Shown: positions 12,362 to 25,654 of the stretch, one piece after another
Layout: each line of letters begins with the position of its first letter
Numbering within the stretch: position 1 is the first letter of the stretch
DNA from: Magnolia sinica
Taxonomy: Eukaryota > Streptophyta > Magnoliopsida > Magnoliales > Magnoliaceae
Direction: 5' to 3'
Length of the DNA stretch: 64,000 bases
Assembly (NCBI RefSeq): GCF_029962835.1
Contig: NC_080579.1
Span: forward strand, 81,671,959-81,735,958
Translations under genes and position numbers: made by a program
Notes under the pieces: model-generated
The model's database searches: none
Told to the model about the DNA's origin: nothing
What the model saw: the letters and a program-made list of their open reading frames with translations, nothing else

Positions 12362-13468
12362 AAGTAGATTTCACTAAACATGGAATCTAAGCACATATGA
12401 GAATGATTCCAAGAAAAATAAAAAAATAATCAAGAATTATAACTAAAACTATGAAAATTATTGAAAGCTTGAAGGGATCTACTCACCAATTTGAATTCAA
12501 AAGGAGGCAACTCGAATTGCCTTGATCTTATGTAGATCTGACTTGTATGTTATTCGATTGGGATAGATCTACATAAGAGGTTTGGGAATTTGAATTCCCA
12601 AATAACAATTAGAGTTTAAAAATTAAATAATCACACATTAAATTAGATTGGAGTGCTAAAAGCCCAAAAATCAACCCACCTTGGGTGTTTGATTCAACTT
12701 GACTCATTTTTTCGACTTAGATTCAACTTGGGATCCAAATGTGGTGTTTGGGAATTTAAATTCCCTACACTTCAAAAAGATTTGATTTTGAGATTTAAAC
12801 CATAGAAATCAACTCACCTACTTGGTTGACTCGATTCGACTCACTTGATTCCAACTCGGTTCAAACTTGGAGTCAAGCAAATAGATCTACAAGTGGAATC
12901 AAATTTCTTTATGTTATAATTAAAATTTAAAATCAAATAATCTTAATTTAAGCCCAAACTAGAATCCTTTAGAGATTGACTAACCTCAATGATCCAACTT
13001 GACTTGGCATCATCACGGTAGTGAGGCTCAAACTCGCCGCCTAGCACAACCCTCATCTATAGCTAAGACTGTACAAATCATAATTCAAGTCTCTCTTGAA
13101 ACTAAACATAGCAAACTCGGCAACAATGTTGCGAATTGATCGGGCTCGGTTTCGATCCAACTCAACTCTAATTTGAGTTTTCTTTAAAAATAGTTGATTT
13201 TGCAACAATGCTTGAACCAAATGCGACCTAAAATTTAACCTACTGGACAAGAACGCTTTAAAATTGGGCCAGATTCGACTAAACACGGCGGACAACTGAG
13301 TTAACATGGCAGAAAGTTGTAAAACCCCTTCCTTTCTCTTGTTTTCTCCTTTATTCTTGCTTCTTTTTTTTTTCTCCTTTCTTCTTCCCTCTCTACTGCA
13401 ACTTCTAGTAGAGTATGGATGACAACACCAAACCTCGACTCAAACTAGATTTGAGACTATTTGACTTA

Positions 13469-14487
13469 GGGCCAGTTTGGGTAACCGCATTAAAATGTAT
13501 TACGGTGGATGGGATTCGCTAATCCCTGATGTGATGGACAGACACGTGTTTGGATGGCGCCGTCTCTCCACGATTTAAGACGTACTGACACGTGCGATGG
13601 AGTCGGTGGGATTTCGAAATCCCACCGAGATAGGCCTCTCTCGTTCAATCCCTCGAGCCGCACCCCGTCTTCCCCAAAACGTCGTTTAGACCCTGCGCGA
13701 TGGTATCAGCTTATCTTCTCACCTGAACCATACGGACCGAAGACCTGTGTCTGTCTTCTCCTCCTTGTCCATGTTATTTTCGGGTTCTCCAACAACCACA
13801 AGGTTTGAAGGAGTAAAGACGTTCGGCCGGTTGGCGCGAGGAGCAGAAGGTTTGAGAGATGGAATTGACGATCCCAAGTCGGCAGGATGCTTAACTGAGA
13901 AGAACCAAGATGCACTTGGGGCAATGATGGTGATATTGCCATCGGGAGCTGCGCTACTCGCTACTTTCAAAAGGGCAGCCAAGGCGGCAGAGTCGAATAA
14001 CTCCTTCTCATCTCCCTCCTTGTCGGTTTCTACTTATTCATCTGAGTCTGAAATTGACGCGTACCCTAGAAAACAATATCTACACAGAAGATCAATTGAT
14101 ACTACTTCCTGTGGTGCGGTCCACTTGAACTTTGGGTGTGCTACAAGTTTTGGCTGAACACATAAAATTATCTACTAAAATGGATGGCCAGAGCAGATTA
14201 AACACACATCTCATCATGGGTGCCACATACCAGTCGTACAGTGTGTAAAGTAGCTGGGAGTAGCGTCTGTTTCTGATATGCAGTTGAATCTCATGGCTGT
14301 CTAAACAACATGTATCAGATAACCTATGGGATGGTTGCAATCCAACAAAACCCAAACAGGCCCCGGCTATGCATGGGATAAAGTAGTACACCATAAGCAA
14401 CTAACAATTCACTACACGTCATAAATGCATCCCTCTTCGTAATTCCATCCCTGTAATCCACCGTATTTCATGTGTCCAAATAGGGCC
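13469..14487. mobile_element. PIF/Harbinger-like element carrying a gene fragment
   Basis: Ends are GGGCCAGTTTGG and, inverted, GGCCCTATTTGG, followed inward by diverged inverted similarity (ATTACGGTGGATGGGATT versus ATACGGTGGATTACAGGGAT). The 3-bp sequence TTA flanks both sides (13466-13468 and 14488-14490), as expected for PIF/Harbinger. No transposase is encoded. The interior is GC-richer than the surroundings and holds a minus-strand fragment resembling TOC159. Confidence 0.7.
13745..14065 (-). pseudogene. Captured TOC159-like gene fragment
   Basis: On the minus strand the frame starts after a splice-acceptor-like CTAG at 14066-14069 and reads an acidic stretch (TDKEGDEKELFDSAALAALL), then GNITI, a PADLGSSIPSLKPSAP segment, PNVFTPSNL and GEPENNMDKEEK. 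I recognise this order as the region between the acidic A domain and the GTPase domain of TOC159-type chloroplast import receptors; this is from memory of the family, not a search. An in-frame TAA interrupts the acidic part, the match ends abruptly near 13745, and the GTPase domain is missing, so it cannot make a receptor. It lies inside a Harbinger-like element, which suggests capture of a host exon. The second duplicated copy (30310-30632) keeps the same frame and the same stop. Confidence 0.7.
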
Positions 14488-15744
14488 TTATATAAATATT
14501 TCGAAAGCACAAGATTAGTTACACAATCCTGTGATAATTCATGGGGAATCGGTTTCGAATTGAGATAGAGTGTGAATTTCTCCTACATGCAACATCTGAT
14601 CTCTTTGTAATTTATGAGGATTGCATTCCTATTAGATGGCCCATCAAGTGGACTTTTTTCATTGGAGATTATGATCTAAACAAGTTAGTGTAGTTTTTCG
14701 ACAAGATAAGGGAGAAGATGACTTGATAATAGCAAAAAATGACCCAACAAGTTTTCCTTCAAACTGTTGATTGTGGACTGATTATATTGGTAACCAAAGA
14801 GATTGTGGGGCCAACCATTTGAAGGTTCAGATCTTTTTGTCACAGTGGGTTCTGACATTTCTAAGTATGCACATTTTCTGCATGTTGGGTGCAAGAGCAC
14901 ATATTGGAGCATCGTCTGTTACTATTTCCAACTTTAGATGCTCCTCCAGATTCGTTCTTGATCTTGGAGATGAGTTGAAAGGCGAATGAATGGTTTAGAT
15001 CAATCTTGCATGAAACAAATTCTCTAACAGTTGGCAGAGAAGTATAAGAGGTCCAAGGTCAGAGATCTTTGAAATATTTGAAGAAAAAGCACTGTGATCG
15101 AAGTAGTAATTGGAACCATATTAGCTAGATCTACAACTGTGGCCTTCTAACTCTTCAGTTCAGGTTGAATTAGCTTGACCATTTTTATTAAAGAAAAAGA
15201 AGAGTCGACCATCTTTATTGGTGATGGAGATGGGATGATCGATGTAGTTAAGGTTGCCTTCCTTGATCATGTCTTTTTCTAGATAGGAGGTATGACTAAG
15301 GAGTGGTCAACTTCTTGGTGTTTTCTTTATTTATTTATTTTCTTGGCCACATGTTTCTCCACCTTCGATGAAGAAGAAAGTCAGTCGATTATTAATTCAC
15401 AAGATTCGTTGATCAAAGTCCCATATTAATTCTTCCACTAAGAGTAGAATGATTCTAATTGTTGTGGGTGATTTGTGAATTGAGAGGAAGCATGAAGGAT
15501 GAACCGAAATCCTTTATAGAGAGTCTAAAAGATGGCGAGTTTGTCTGCGACTGGTCGATGAGTCAGAGGTTGGTTACAAGTCAGGTGAATGAAAGCAAAA
15601 GGGATGCATTGAGTCATACCAAACTAGCGCACAAGAACATTGGGGCAGTATTGTTCAATGCCAGCCTTGGCATTAACGCCCATGTCTATAGTGTCACTAT
15701 ATGATAAGTATCTGCAGATCAGATAACTTTTCCAAGACGCATCT
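14488..15744. other. Intergenic, no gene seen
   Basis: AT-rich sequence with short chance frames only. The boundary of homology to duplication copy 2 falls inside it, near 15507. Confidence 0.65.
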
Positions 15745-16468
15745 TGACACAGGGAAGGACGTGAGGTCAAGCATCGTCTTCCTCAAGAGGATAACTATTC
15801 CGAATCCATGGAACTTCTCTAGACTCCTCACAGAGACTTCTCGAATCCACGAGGAAAGAAAACAGAAAATATAAATAAATTCTAATAAATTCAAAATTGA
15901 TTAATGAATGAATAAAAATGAGTTCACAACCCTTTAAATAGGGGTACCAAGCAATGTGAAAGAAATCAGAATTAAACTACAACTAAAACTCCTAGAATTC
16001 ACGACTAACTATAAATAGTAAACTTACTATTTATAGACGGTCGTGATGTCTACTAGTGCACAAAGTTTTCTCCCAAACATTGTAGGTGTCCTATTTAGCT
16101 TCACCAAACTGTTCACCTAATTTTTCTAAGCTCTTTTCAAGTTGGATGTAACTCCTAAATCCCAACGGATGAAGAGTTATAATCAAACTAAAACTTACTA
16201 TTTATAGTAAAAACGAAATTAAAATAGGGAAACGACCGTCGATCTGGAGGTATTTCACAAATTCGGCTTAGGTAACCCGGCATGGCTGGGTTGGTTGGCT
16301 AAAGTAGCTCATTCTACCCCAAAATCATATATTTTACATCAGATAACTCATTCCGGATTGTGAGATATGCCCGATTTAAGGTCCGATGGTCTGGATCACT
16401 TCTGTCGTTGACCGGGCCTTTTCTGATCCATCTTGGCCATGTAATTGTCTATGACCAACTCTACATCA
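15745..16468 (-). mobile_element. Ty3/gypsy solo LTR A (TGATG...CATCA family)
   Basis: On the minus strand it begins TGATGTAGAGTTGG and ends CTGTGTCA. It is flanked by CATCT (15740-15744) and CATCC (16469-16473), a near-perfect 5-bp TSD. It matches the 3' LTR of the decayed gypsy element at 35892-36619 across its length, including a TATA-like TATTTAAA (minus strand, 15933-15940). It has no counterpart in duplication copy 2. Confidence 0.88.
16009..16036. repeat. 28-bp LTR hairpin (13-bp perfect arms)
   Basis: CTATAAATAGTAA and TTACTATTTATAG separated by 2 bp. The same inverted repeat is at 40061-40088 in solo LTR C; it is degraded in the LTRs at 35892 and 42764. Confidence 0.85.
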
Positions 16469-16603
16469 CATCCCTGAGGTTTGCCATTTCAATGTTGGTT
16501 TATTCCTATTCTGCTGTTGCGATCACTATGTTGGGCTTGACCATCACCTCGAAAATCAAGTCCATGTGATGTTCGGGTCGATTTGATTAAGTTCGGAGTG
16601 AAG

Positions 16604-19311
16604 AGTGTGAGAACGGTTGGAAATTTAATAAGTTTTTATGAAATCTGAGTCGTGTCGCTTGCGCGATGATTTTAAGCTATCGACCATTGGATTCTGACCC
16701 AATTTTACCCTCTGATCAGGGAAAGTGGCCCTGGCATATCCTTGTGCTCGTGGACCTGATTCGATGACGGTTGAATTGAGTGTGGTCCGCCACGGCTGAT
16801 CTAAAGAGCCGGTCGGTACGAAAACTCAGCTTGATCTAGATCCATGGTCAGTGAGCTTAAGTCCGACCTTTTGTGGTTATAGGCCCACCAGAAGTGCTTC
16901 GTTGGATCGCGAGAGTCAGGTTTTGGTTATACCCTAAGTATACCTTGGCCCTAGGGTTATTTTCATCAATTTAAGGCCTATTTATAGTCCTTAAACCCTA
17001 GCTCTCTTTTCCATACGAATTTTCTCTAACCCTAGCTTGGAAAGAGAGTGGAAAAGAGAGAGAAAGTGAGAGAGAAGTTGGTGAATCATCTTGGATTCTT
17101 TCCTATTCTTCTACATCCTTGAACCTTCACTTTGAATCGTTATTCTGACGATTCTGAGTTCATCTTGGGGTAAGTTAACCTAACCCTAATCTGTGTTAGA
17201 GCTTAGAATAGTCTTGGTGTTGTTGTATCTCATTTCTATTCTTGCCTTAGGTTATTCTGTCGCCGTTGACGAAGACATCTCGTCTGAAATCAGTTTAGTG
17301 TTTTTTTTCTGGCTTAAGGTGCGGACTTTAAGTGTATAGGTTATGGTTTTCAAGGCTTTCAATGCCAGTTAATGATTTATTCTTGTTATGGATGAGATTT
17401 CACATGCCAAATGTTGTGTTTATGTTGCGTTCCTGATATGCATGTGTTATATTGAGATTTGTGTATTCTATGTGTATGTATAAAGTACCGTATACGTATA
17501 AAATATGCACTTGTGTTTGCCATGATTATTTGTCATGTATGTATGCTAGATGTATGTATGACAACTCCTTGGTAAAAGGAATTGTCCAAATGTGTGTATT
17601 TCAACATACGTCATGTATGTTGTATCATGTATTCTAAGTGTTTGTAGAAATGTCTGAATGATCTAAAGTGTGATATTTCAACCTAGTATGGGCATTGAGA
17701 AGCGATTCTCAACTCTCCCACTAGTGTGTATGATTTCCTTCTTGCTAGTTACATTCCATGTTATTTAATTTCAAGCATTACTTATGCTTACATTTATGTT
17801 AAGTTGATATTCTTCAGATGCTTGAGTACCACTTGATTTAAGTTGTTATTTCATTGCTGTTTTACATTCAATATGAATATCTGTTGCAGTGTAATGTGTG
17901 TGGGACTATGAATAGTCCAAGATATCGGTAATCTGCCTTAAGGTTGTGGCTGAGATTGCTTTCGCCATAACGGATGTAATTAGACGAACCCGAGCCGTAT
18001 TAGAGTTGGCGGCAGTGGTTTGGCCACGCGGAGTGTTTGCGCACTCTATGTCATTCAACCCAACGTGCGCTCGTGCTAGTCGAGTTCGTCAAGTAATCCG
18101 ATTGTCTGATGTATGTTCACCATGTATGGACGCTACTGCTTGAATATAGGGTACCGAACTTACCAGTGTGATCCGCTAAGATTCATGAGCCGGACATGGT
18201 GGTATGGGACACCGTGGTCGAGCTGTTAGCCTACGCTGGGGTGACGAGCCTCCCTGTAGTGACCAGTAAGCAACTAAACTCGTGAGCCGATTATGGTGGT
18301 ATGGGACACTATATTCGTGTTGTCGGCCTACATTGATTGGTGACGAGCCCTTTGTAGTGACCTCGAGCATACTTGGATACCGCAATGAGGTGACAAGCCG
18401 AACTGTGGTAATAAAGGTATGAAAGGCGTGCATTGTTTGGTGACGAGCCATTTGCTACGACCTGAAACCATATGATCGTATGAGATGTCTAGGACTGATG
18501 ACCCTAGAATGGATCACTGTTTGAATGGTGATATGGGGAAGGTATCTTAGCTTCACAATCCTGCTGTATGAAAAGGACTAATAACAACTTGGTAATCATA
18601 TTCATGCACCGCATTTGCATGTGCTTTGTAGATGTGGCACACTTTAAGGTGGTGTCATGCGTAACGTAAGATGAAGACGCTGAGGGTGTATGCGTGAAGG
18701 CACGCATCATTTTGCATACATTCTTGAATTAACAAGAGTACTTAGGACTTGTTTAATTGTTCTGCTTTATCATTACTACTTGATTGAATTGATAACATGT
18801 TAACCAGTGCCTTATTGTTCCACTGAGTTGATCACTCACTCCCACGTTCTGGGGCGGTGTTAAACACCCACCACTCTAGTTCCGATGTTGCAGATGTTGA
18901 TGCGACTTCTGAGGCAGAGCGGGAGATTAATGATGATGAGGCTGTTTTCTCTTATATGCAGTTTTCAGACGGGTTCTAGCGAGCCTTGTTTTGATGCGCG
19001 GGATGCTGGGATTATTTTTGGGATTTAAATGATGTATCTTGATACTTGTAATTTTTATAAGTAACACTTACTTTAAGACCTGGTTTGTATATGTACTTCA
19101 GGGATTCACACTTGTACACATGTATTTCTATAAGTCTTCCGCTTGCTTTATTCACTTATCCCTGAATTATATCTGTGTTTTGGCTTTATCTATTCCATGT
19201 TTTATGCACTAATACAGACAACATACATCCATCATTAAATATGTTGCATAAGTGATGTTTTGGAACTCGGGAGCTGAGTTATGCTCGACCCCCAAATTTC
19301 AGGGCGTTACA
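16604..19311 (-). mobile_element. Inverted long-LTR fragment, second copy
   Basis: Counterpart of 1-2720; on the minus strand it starts TGTAACGCCCTGAAATTTGG at 19311. Scattered substitutions only. Confidence 0.75.
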
Positions 19312-19315
19312 GTTG

Positions 19316-19718
19316 GGAAGCGGATTGGGTGGTGATCCCAACTCCACCTATCTGAGTTGGGTGCTATGGAGCCCACCGTGATGCATGTGCTTCATATCCA
19401 GGCCGTCCATCCGTTTTTTCAGCTCATTTTAGGGCATGAGCCAATAAATGAATTATATAAAAATCTTGAATGAACCACATCACAGTTAAAAAGTGGTGAT
19501 CGAACGCTCACCAATCAACCGTAGGTGTCATTATCTCCACTCTTTCCTGTGGTGTGGTCCACTTGAGCTTAGGATCTGCTTCATTTTTGGTCTTATGCCT
19601 TAAAAAGTGCTTTCAAAATGGATGGACGGCATGGATAAAACACATACACAACGATGAGCCACACAGTGCCTAACACACCTAGCTGGGTGATGTTGGGGTC
19701 ATCACCCAATCCGCTTCC
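19316..19718. mobile_element. Long-TIR MITE (Mutator-like), second copy
   Basis: Counterpart of 2725-3128, with the same GGAAGCGGATTGGGTG inverted ends. Confidence 0.65.
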
Positions 19719-20398
19719 GGTTGGTGGACTATGACCGTTCTCGAACAATGCAACAGTATGATGCTTCATGCACATGCAGACAGAAATCGTTCTGGTGGAG
19801 ACTTTTTACACAATTAAACCGTCCAGATGGTGGGACCCAGTATAGACGGACCTGATGCAAAATATTTACTGAATATACACTTATAAATGGGAGATTGATA
19901 GGTACAGACTGGACAGTCAATACTAAATGGGAGATTGATAGGTACAGACTGGACGGTCAATACTGAAAATAATCAAATGCCCAACACCAATAAATAAGTA
20001 TCCAATAATTTGGGATTTAAAAAAAAGAAAAAAAAGAAATATCTAATCACTCTGCTTTTATGGCTATGCCCCATATATAGTAGGCCCCACTGTTTGATTT
20101 GAAGTAAATCTGTCTCCCTTGTACAATTCCTGTGCGCATGTGTACGGAGCATCACGCACTATCCATACTTTCAAGGACACATCTTCGGTAAAGGACGTCC
20201 GTTCACGTTCTTTTTCTCTTCTTCTGAAATGGACACTAGTGTGCGTTTGCCACATGTTACTTACTGTGTGATCTCAGCCACCCATTGTACTGTATGCAAG
20301 GGAAGAATGTAAGCTAATCCAGAGGGTCCAAGTCTTTGGTTCCATTGTGGATGGAGCACTGGCAGAAATTCACTCATCTCACAATCTTGATCATATAA
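19719..20398. other. Intergenic spacer, no gene seen
   Basis: Counterpart of 3129-3808. Includes the two-copy 40-bp tandem repeat at 19885-19964 and an interrupted A-rich run near 20018-20037. Confidence 0.7.
19885..19964. repeat. Two-copy 40-bp tandem repeat, second copy
   Basis: Same 40-bp unit and same internal difference as at 3295-3374, so the small duplication predates the large one. Confidence 0.95.
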
Positions 20399-23300
20399 TG
20401 TAACACCCTGAAAATTTGGGGATCGTGTATATACTCAACTCCCAAGTTCCTGGGTAACACTTATAACCGATTTTTACTAATTTGCATTTAATTAGGTTTA
20501 TATATGTAGTATGAAATTTCTCGAAATATGAAGCACAACCATAACTAGTCTACTAAAATGAAAGAGGCTAAACATATACAAGTCCGAAATAATATCAATA
20601 GGTCGAATAAGGCGTTGCCTAATAAAACCATAAAAAGAATGATATATTAAAAAAGAATAAAGCTAAGCCCACTACTCAGCGATCCAAATACTGCTTATCA
20701 AGCCAATGGAGAGCCGCCCATCAGCTGGAAGTAAGACAGCTCATCCTTCTCGTCAAGACTCGCGCCGTCAGGCTCCTCGAACTCGTCGCTACCTATAGCT
20801 ATTGAAGAGTCTGGTTGGTATTTTAAAATACTGTCCCAAAGTAGAAGTGAGTGATCAACTCAGTTGGTGTTATTAATCTTAAGTTGTAACAGACATCAAT
20901 TATATTATGAATTCATAAATACCTAACTAATCTTATTAATGCATATGCATGATAGATGAAATGATGCATGCCCTCGCCACAATACTCCCTTGAGCGACTC
21001 TATCTAACGATCGCGTATGACCAACACTCCCCCAGAGCGACCTCGACTGTTGAGTCGCCACCCTAACTAGTGTGATGTAATGTGATCGTGTTAGCCGAGT
21101 TCTTAGTTAAGTCCATTCATCCAGCAGGTTGGAAAATCTGATACACCCCACGTATCAATGCCTTGAACTGGTTGCGAGGCCAATGCCCCCAACATGTGAG
21201 GCTGAGACCCCGCGATCCTTGATCCCGCCGGGTTCCCCATCCTCGACTTCAAGCACATGGAGAGTGTTGAGAAAAAGGGATCGCTCGAGGTCATTATGGG
21301 GAGGCGTATCACCCCAACGTAGGCCGATAGCTCGGACACAGTGTCTCATTCCACCATACTCGGCTCACGAGGCGGTGGATCGATTTCAATTTGGTTATCG
21401 ATGGGCTACAACGGTTGTAGGGTGTCCCAGGTTCCATACATATGTGAGCAAACAGGGTTAACAAATAAGGTTAGTCAGTAAATAGGCTAGACCACACGAG
21501 TCAAGCAAGCACGTGACAGCCGACATCGGGTACAAGCGACCTATGTAGTCTAACTACAGTCGCCCACACGCACTTGCCCAAATCCATAGATTTAGCCTCA
21601 GGATAGTCCTACTAACGGGACCACCTTCACTCTCCTCACTTTCCTGACCAACCCTAAGGTTGATGGTAATTCATAACATGCCACAAACATGGTTATCATC
21701 TAATATAAGTGAAAACATGCATCCATAACTTCCAACATAGAATCTCAATTTCTCTGCCAAGCAAAGCTAATAATGAGGTGAACTAAAAGTGCAAGTGTAT
21801 TGTGTGGGTTAGTGAGGAAGATAAGCATTTCATACATCATAGGAATACAAGCACAAAGGTTAATGAGTCATACATGCTATATGGATTAACAAGTCATGGG
21901 CATGCAACCATTAGATTCCTACTCAATCATACGAGAGGTAATAAACATGCTATAAGGAACATCACACACGAATCACAAGACATGAGCATACAATGTTAAA
22001 TTCTTACCCAAACATGAGAGCAACAACAACATTCCACAACTACTCCATGTTGAATTTAAAGAATCAAAGGTAAGGTGCTTCCTAGGTTTTTTCTCTAGAT
22101 CCTCCAAACACATCATCCAAGCATTCAAAATCATTAAACTCAAAATGAAGTTGGTGCTAGGACACCTAAGGATAATAGTCCGCACCTATGGATCGTTGAA
22201 GACTTGGAAAACGACCTAGGAACGCCGAACTCAGTGTCGATCGGCCGGAATCCTAAGACAATGTACTTGCATGCTAGAATCCTATGTGAATCCACCATCA
22301 ATATGAGAGATTTCTAAGGGATGAGGGTTTACCTACTCAATCGGTGGAGAGGGGCTCTTCCAATTGTGGGTGAAGGATTTGTTGAGGAAGAGGTGAGGAG
22401 TTGTAAGAATCGGTCTCCTTTGGGCCCCACTAGAGCTATGGCCTACCCTTCCTCTTCTTCACTCTTCCTTCCTCTCTTCTTTCTCCATTTTCTCTCTTCT
22501 CTCTTTCCTTTTTCTAGGGCAAAATTGTATGGGGAGAGGGGTGCCCAAAAGAAGCCCCTTTGATAATGTCAAATTTGGTGCAAATGGCCCTAAGTGTTGG
22601 GTTTTTACTATACTAGCCCTATGAGAGGGTTTTTCTAGCATTTAGGGCCGATTATGGGGTGTACATATTGATTTACACCGTAGGATAGTTAGCCCTAATG
22701 ATGATCTACGTATGGACATGATCGACCCATCATTTGGATGTGCCGATCGATAGATATGATTAGAAGTTTGTTCAACAGTCACCAATGGTCAATCGAGGCT
22801 GCGGCTATACGGATATGGGCAGGAAAATATCCTTACTCCATGTGTGAGTTTGGTCGCAAACCGACGGTCTGAAACTCTCAACTTTGCATAAGAGTGGAGA
22901 CCCAATTCACTTAAGTTTCAGCTTCTTCTTTTAGGGTATTTGTACTTCTCATGCACTCGTCCTTTGGCTCAAGTTGAGCGGCTCTGGACCGTTCCCATGT
23001 CTGACTCCCGCGATCGACATCGAGCCCAGTAAGACAGACATTACTCTATAATCTTGTATAATCTTGTAACTAGTGGCCCACCAACGAGCGGTCTAGAACT
23101 TGTTCGGAAAATCGGGGCATTTATAAAATGAATTAGGTATTTAAATTTCTCGTGGGCGACGATTAGGGTTTGGATTAACTATGTTCATAATGTAGCCTAT
23201 TTATGACTAGTGAAAGTGGAGATTTAGTCATGATTACTCTAAACCGTCGGTTTTAAGATAAAAGAGTAATGAGGTTGATTTGATCTATTAGTCAAAATTT

Positions 23301-23614
23301 GGGCCCTATTTGATTTGTCCCCGGTTAGATCTTTAATTTAGTCATGATTGTCTTGATTAGTTAGCAATGAGTCAGTTAGATTTGGGTCCTATGTGAGTAA
23401 ATCATGGGGCTACACCTGATGTTCAAGTGATCGGGCGGATTCGTTGGCTCCCTACGGTTGATTAATTTAACTTGTGCAGTTCTTTACTGGTTTCACCCCT
23501 ATATACACTAACATTGAGTGCTAATGGTCATTAAGTGATATTATAAGTTAATTATACAAAAAAAATTTCAAGGATTTTTGGAAATCCAAAGTAATGAAAA
23601 TTCAGGACATTACA
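20399..23614 (+). mobile_element. 3.2 kb solo LTR, second copy
   Basis: Counterpart of 3809-7032. Starts TGTAACACCCTG and ends CAGGACATTACA, again with TATAA on both sides. It lacks about 15 bp near 20910 that copy 1 has. Confidence 0.85.
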
Positions 23615-24217
23615 TATAATATCTTCCATTAAATTTAGACAGATTTCATTTCAGCTCCACCAGTCGGATGACTACGATGGTCTAATGAGTGTAAACTTTT
23701 TGATCTATGCTCTGTCCTAGTCATCTCATCCACCCATTCTACTGTCTACGAGAGTGTTGAGGGCCGTTGCACAAAACCTTAGGATCTAGCCTTCTAAAAA
23801 CACCAGAATTATGGGATAATAAAGTAATGAAATAAATCAAAACATAAACCACACGACACAAGAGATTTTTACGTGGAAAACCTTCAAAGAGGTAAAAACC
23901 ACGAGATCTCATTCAGATCAACAATTCACTATGAAGTAGAACGTTATAACCAATCACAAACACACACCGCTTAGATTAAACATTTTTCACTCATGCAGGA
24001 GTGGATAAACAATAAGAGAATAAAGAAAAACTAAGATATCTCACCGATTACGAAGACGTAGAAGCGCTGAGATGTCGACTCTCTTCCATAAGCTTCTTCT
24101 CTCTCTCTCTATCTTTTGTCCTCTCTCTCTTACCTTTGATAGCCCTAAACCCTTTAACAAAACCTTGCAAAGCTTTAGAAAACCCTCTTGCATTGCCTAA
24201 AAAGTCCCTAGGCACCC

Positions 24218-24227
24218 CTATTTATAG
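24218..24227 (-). promoter_or_regulatory. TATA box of the reversed LTR, second copy
   Basis: CTATAAATAG on the minus strand, same position relative to the palindrome cluster as in copy 1. Confidence 0.5.
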
Positions 24228-24312
24228 TTTAGGAAACTTCCTTTTGTACCCTTTTGCAAAAGGCCTTAGATTTCCGTAGTCCGCGCAAGATCCGGATTCA
24301 AATCTGCGTAAC

Positions 24313-24444
24313 CTCGACTGGTCGAGTAGGCTGCTGGACTGGTCGAGACTGTTCACTCGACCGGTCGAGCCACGCCCTCGACTAGTCGAGTACTGTTCAC
24401 TGAGCTCGCTGGACTTTGTGTCGAGTGACCCTCGACTGGTTGAG
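24313..24444. repeat. Palindrome cluster, second copy
   Basis: Five CTCGACnnGTCGAG-type palindromes at the same spacing as 7729-7860. The first two are closer to perfect here (CTCGACTGGTCGAG), suggesting copy 1 has drifted. Confidence 0.85.
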
Positions 24445-25118
24445 CAGCGCGGTGAAACACTCCAATTTTCAACCGCCTGTACTATCTCTCTATTGAAGCT
24501 TAGCTTGTTTGCCAAAGCTGTCGAGGCAAGTTCGAGTCGAGCTAGTAGTTCGAGTCGAGTCGAATTTACCTCAAGTCGAGCTCGAGCTTGTTGGGTGAGA
24601 GAGTAATGGATTCTGTTCTTGATCCTCCTCCATTGATTCAAAAGAGAAGCTACACTCCACTAAGCAAAATTCATTTTTGGTTTGGCCCGGCAACTGAAAT
24701 AGGGTGTAGTCCATCTTTCAGCAATCCAGAAAATCCATCTGTGTGGGCCCTATGATAGAAGAACCATGGGCCAAAAGCATCCTCAATTGTATGTTTTGAA
24801 TTACCCATCATCAAGACCATACTTTCCAATGGATAGGATTTTGAACAGACCTGGGACCACAAAAAAGTGGGACCCACCTGTATTGTTGCTGCTCAGACAA
24901 AAGGGCAGTTACCGTTACCTTGCAGATGATTTGAGGACTTGTAACTCACAACATATTCAGGAAGGATATGTCTATTCATGTGAGTGCTCCATACAATTTA
25001 CCATTTAGGATTCAAGAGATCATCAACACCAACATCAAACTCTTCATTGTTGGGGTGAAAGTAAAGAAATCTCACTTCAACTTTCTTCGCATTCCTTACA
25101 ACTTTAATATATTTATTA

Positions 25119-25318
25119 ATCGAGCCGAGTCGAGCTCGAGTTCAAGCTTCGAGTCGAGTCGAGTTGAGTTGAAATGCCCCCTGGTCGAACTTGGCTTGAA
25201 CTCAACTCGAGCTTCAAATAATTAGCTTGACCTGGCCCAAATCGGCCATTCAAGCCGAGTCAATCCGAGCTAACTCGAGCCGAGTCAAGCGAGTTTTTCG
25301 AGCTAGCTTGACTCATGA
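25119..25318. repeat. GAGTC-rich repeat, second copy
   Basis: Counterpart of 8537-8745, shorter by a few GAGTC units. Confidence 0.5.
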
Positions 25319-25654
25319 ACAACCCTACCCTTTATATTTTAAAAAAAATAATAAATAAAAATAACTTCTTTGTAGCCAAAGATTTTCAAACATTTCTGGT
25401 ACAATCGAATCTCCACATAATCCTTACTTTTTATCTCCTCCCTTGGTATCTACTTTTCAGTTTTTTGGGAATACCACTGGGCCCGTTGGGTGCTGGGTCA
25501 GGCTATCCAGACTAGCTACGTTGGAATGTTATATCAGGACTCGTAATTATATTAATTGGGAAATTACCTGTATAAGTATGAATACACAGGAGTAGAGTTG
25601 GGATATTCATGCTACTAATACTCTAGAATATATATTCATATAGAGTATTATCTC

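Larger units (their letters stand above)
10035..13330 (+). mobile_element. LTR-like element carrying nested insertions
   Basis: Starts TGTAACGCCTCGAGTTTCAT, an LTR-type terminus, and continues through degenerate internal repeats (motif CACTAGCCGGGAATCACT and relatives, 10636-11640). A hAT element (10738-11268) and a SINE (12220-12361) have inserted into it. The right end is not certain; I place it before the pyrimidine-rich stretch near 13330. No coding frame is conserved. Confidence 0.45.
1..16603. repeat. Large direct duplication, copy 1 (about 16.6 kb period)
   Basis: The sequence from base 1 is repeated almost base for base from 16604, with the same order of elements and only scattered substitutions and small indels. 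The offset drifts between about 16570 and 16596 because of these indels. Homology to copy 2 stops near 15507; the remaining 1.1 kb (15508-16603) has no counterpart in copy 2 because copy 2 is cut there. The left edge of the unit may lie outside the window. Confidence 0.95.
23761..24614 (-). mobile_element. Ty1/copia-like LTR remnant, second copy
   Basis: Counterpart of 7179-8030. Here the block reads TTTTTACGTGGAAAACCTTC (plus strand), closer to the form I know from copia LTRs than the altered copy 1. Confidence 0.5.

Noticed and set aside
15459-15704. 81-residue plus-strand frame crossing the end of the duplicated block
   Set aside because: It runs over the homology breakpoint, matches no family I know, and is not kept in copy 2.
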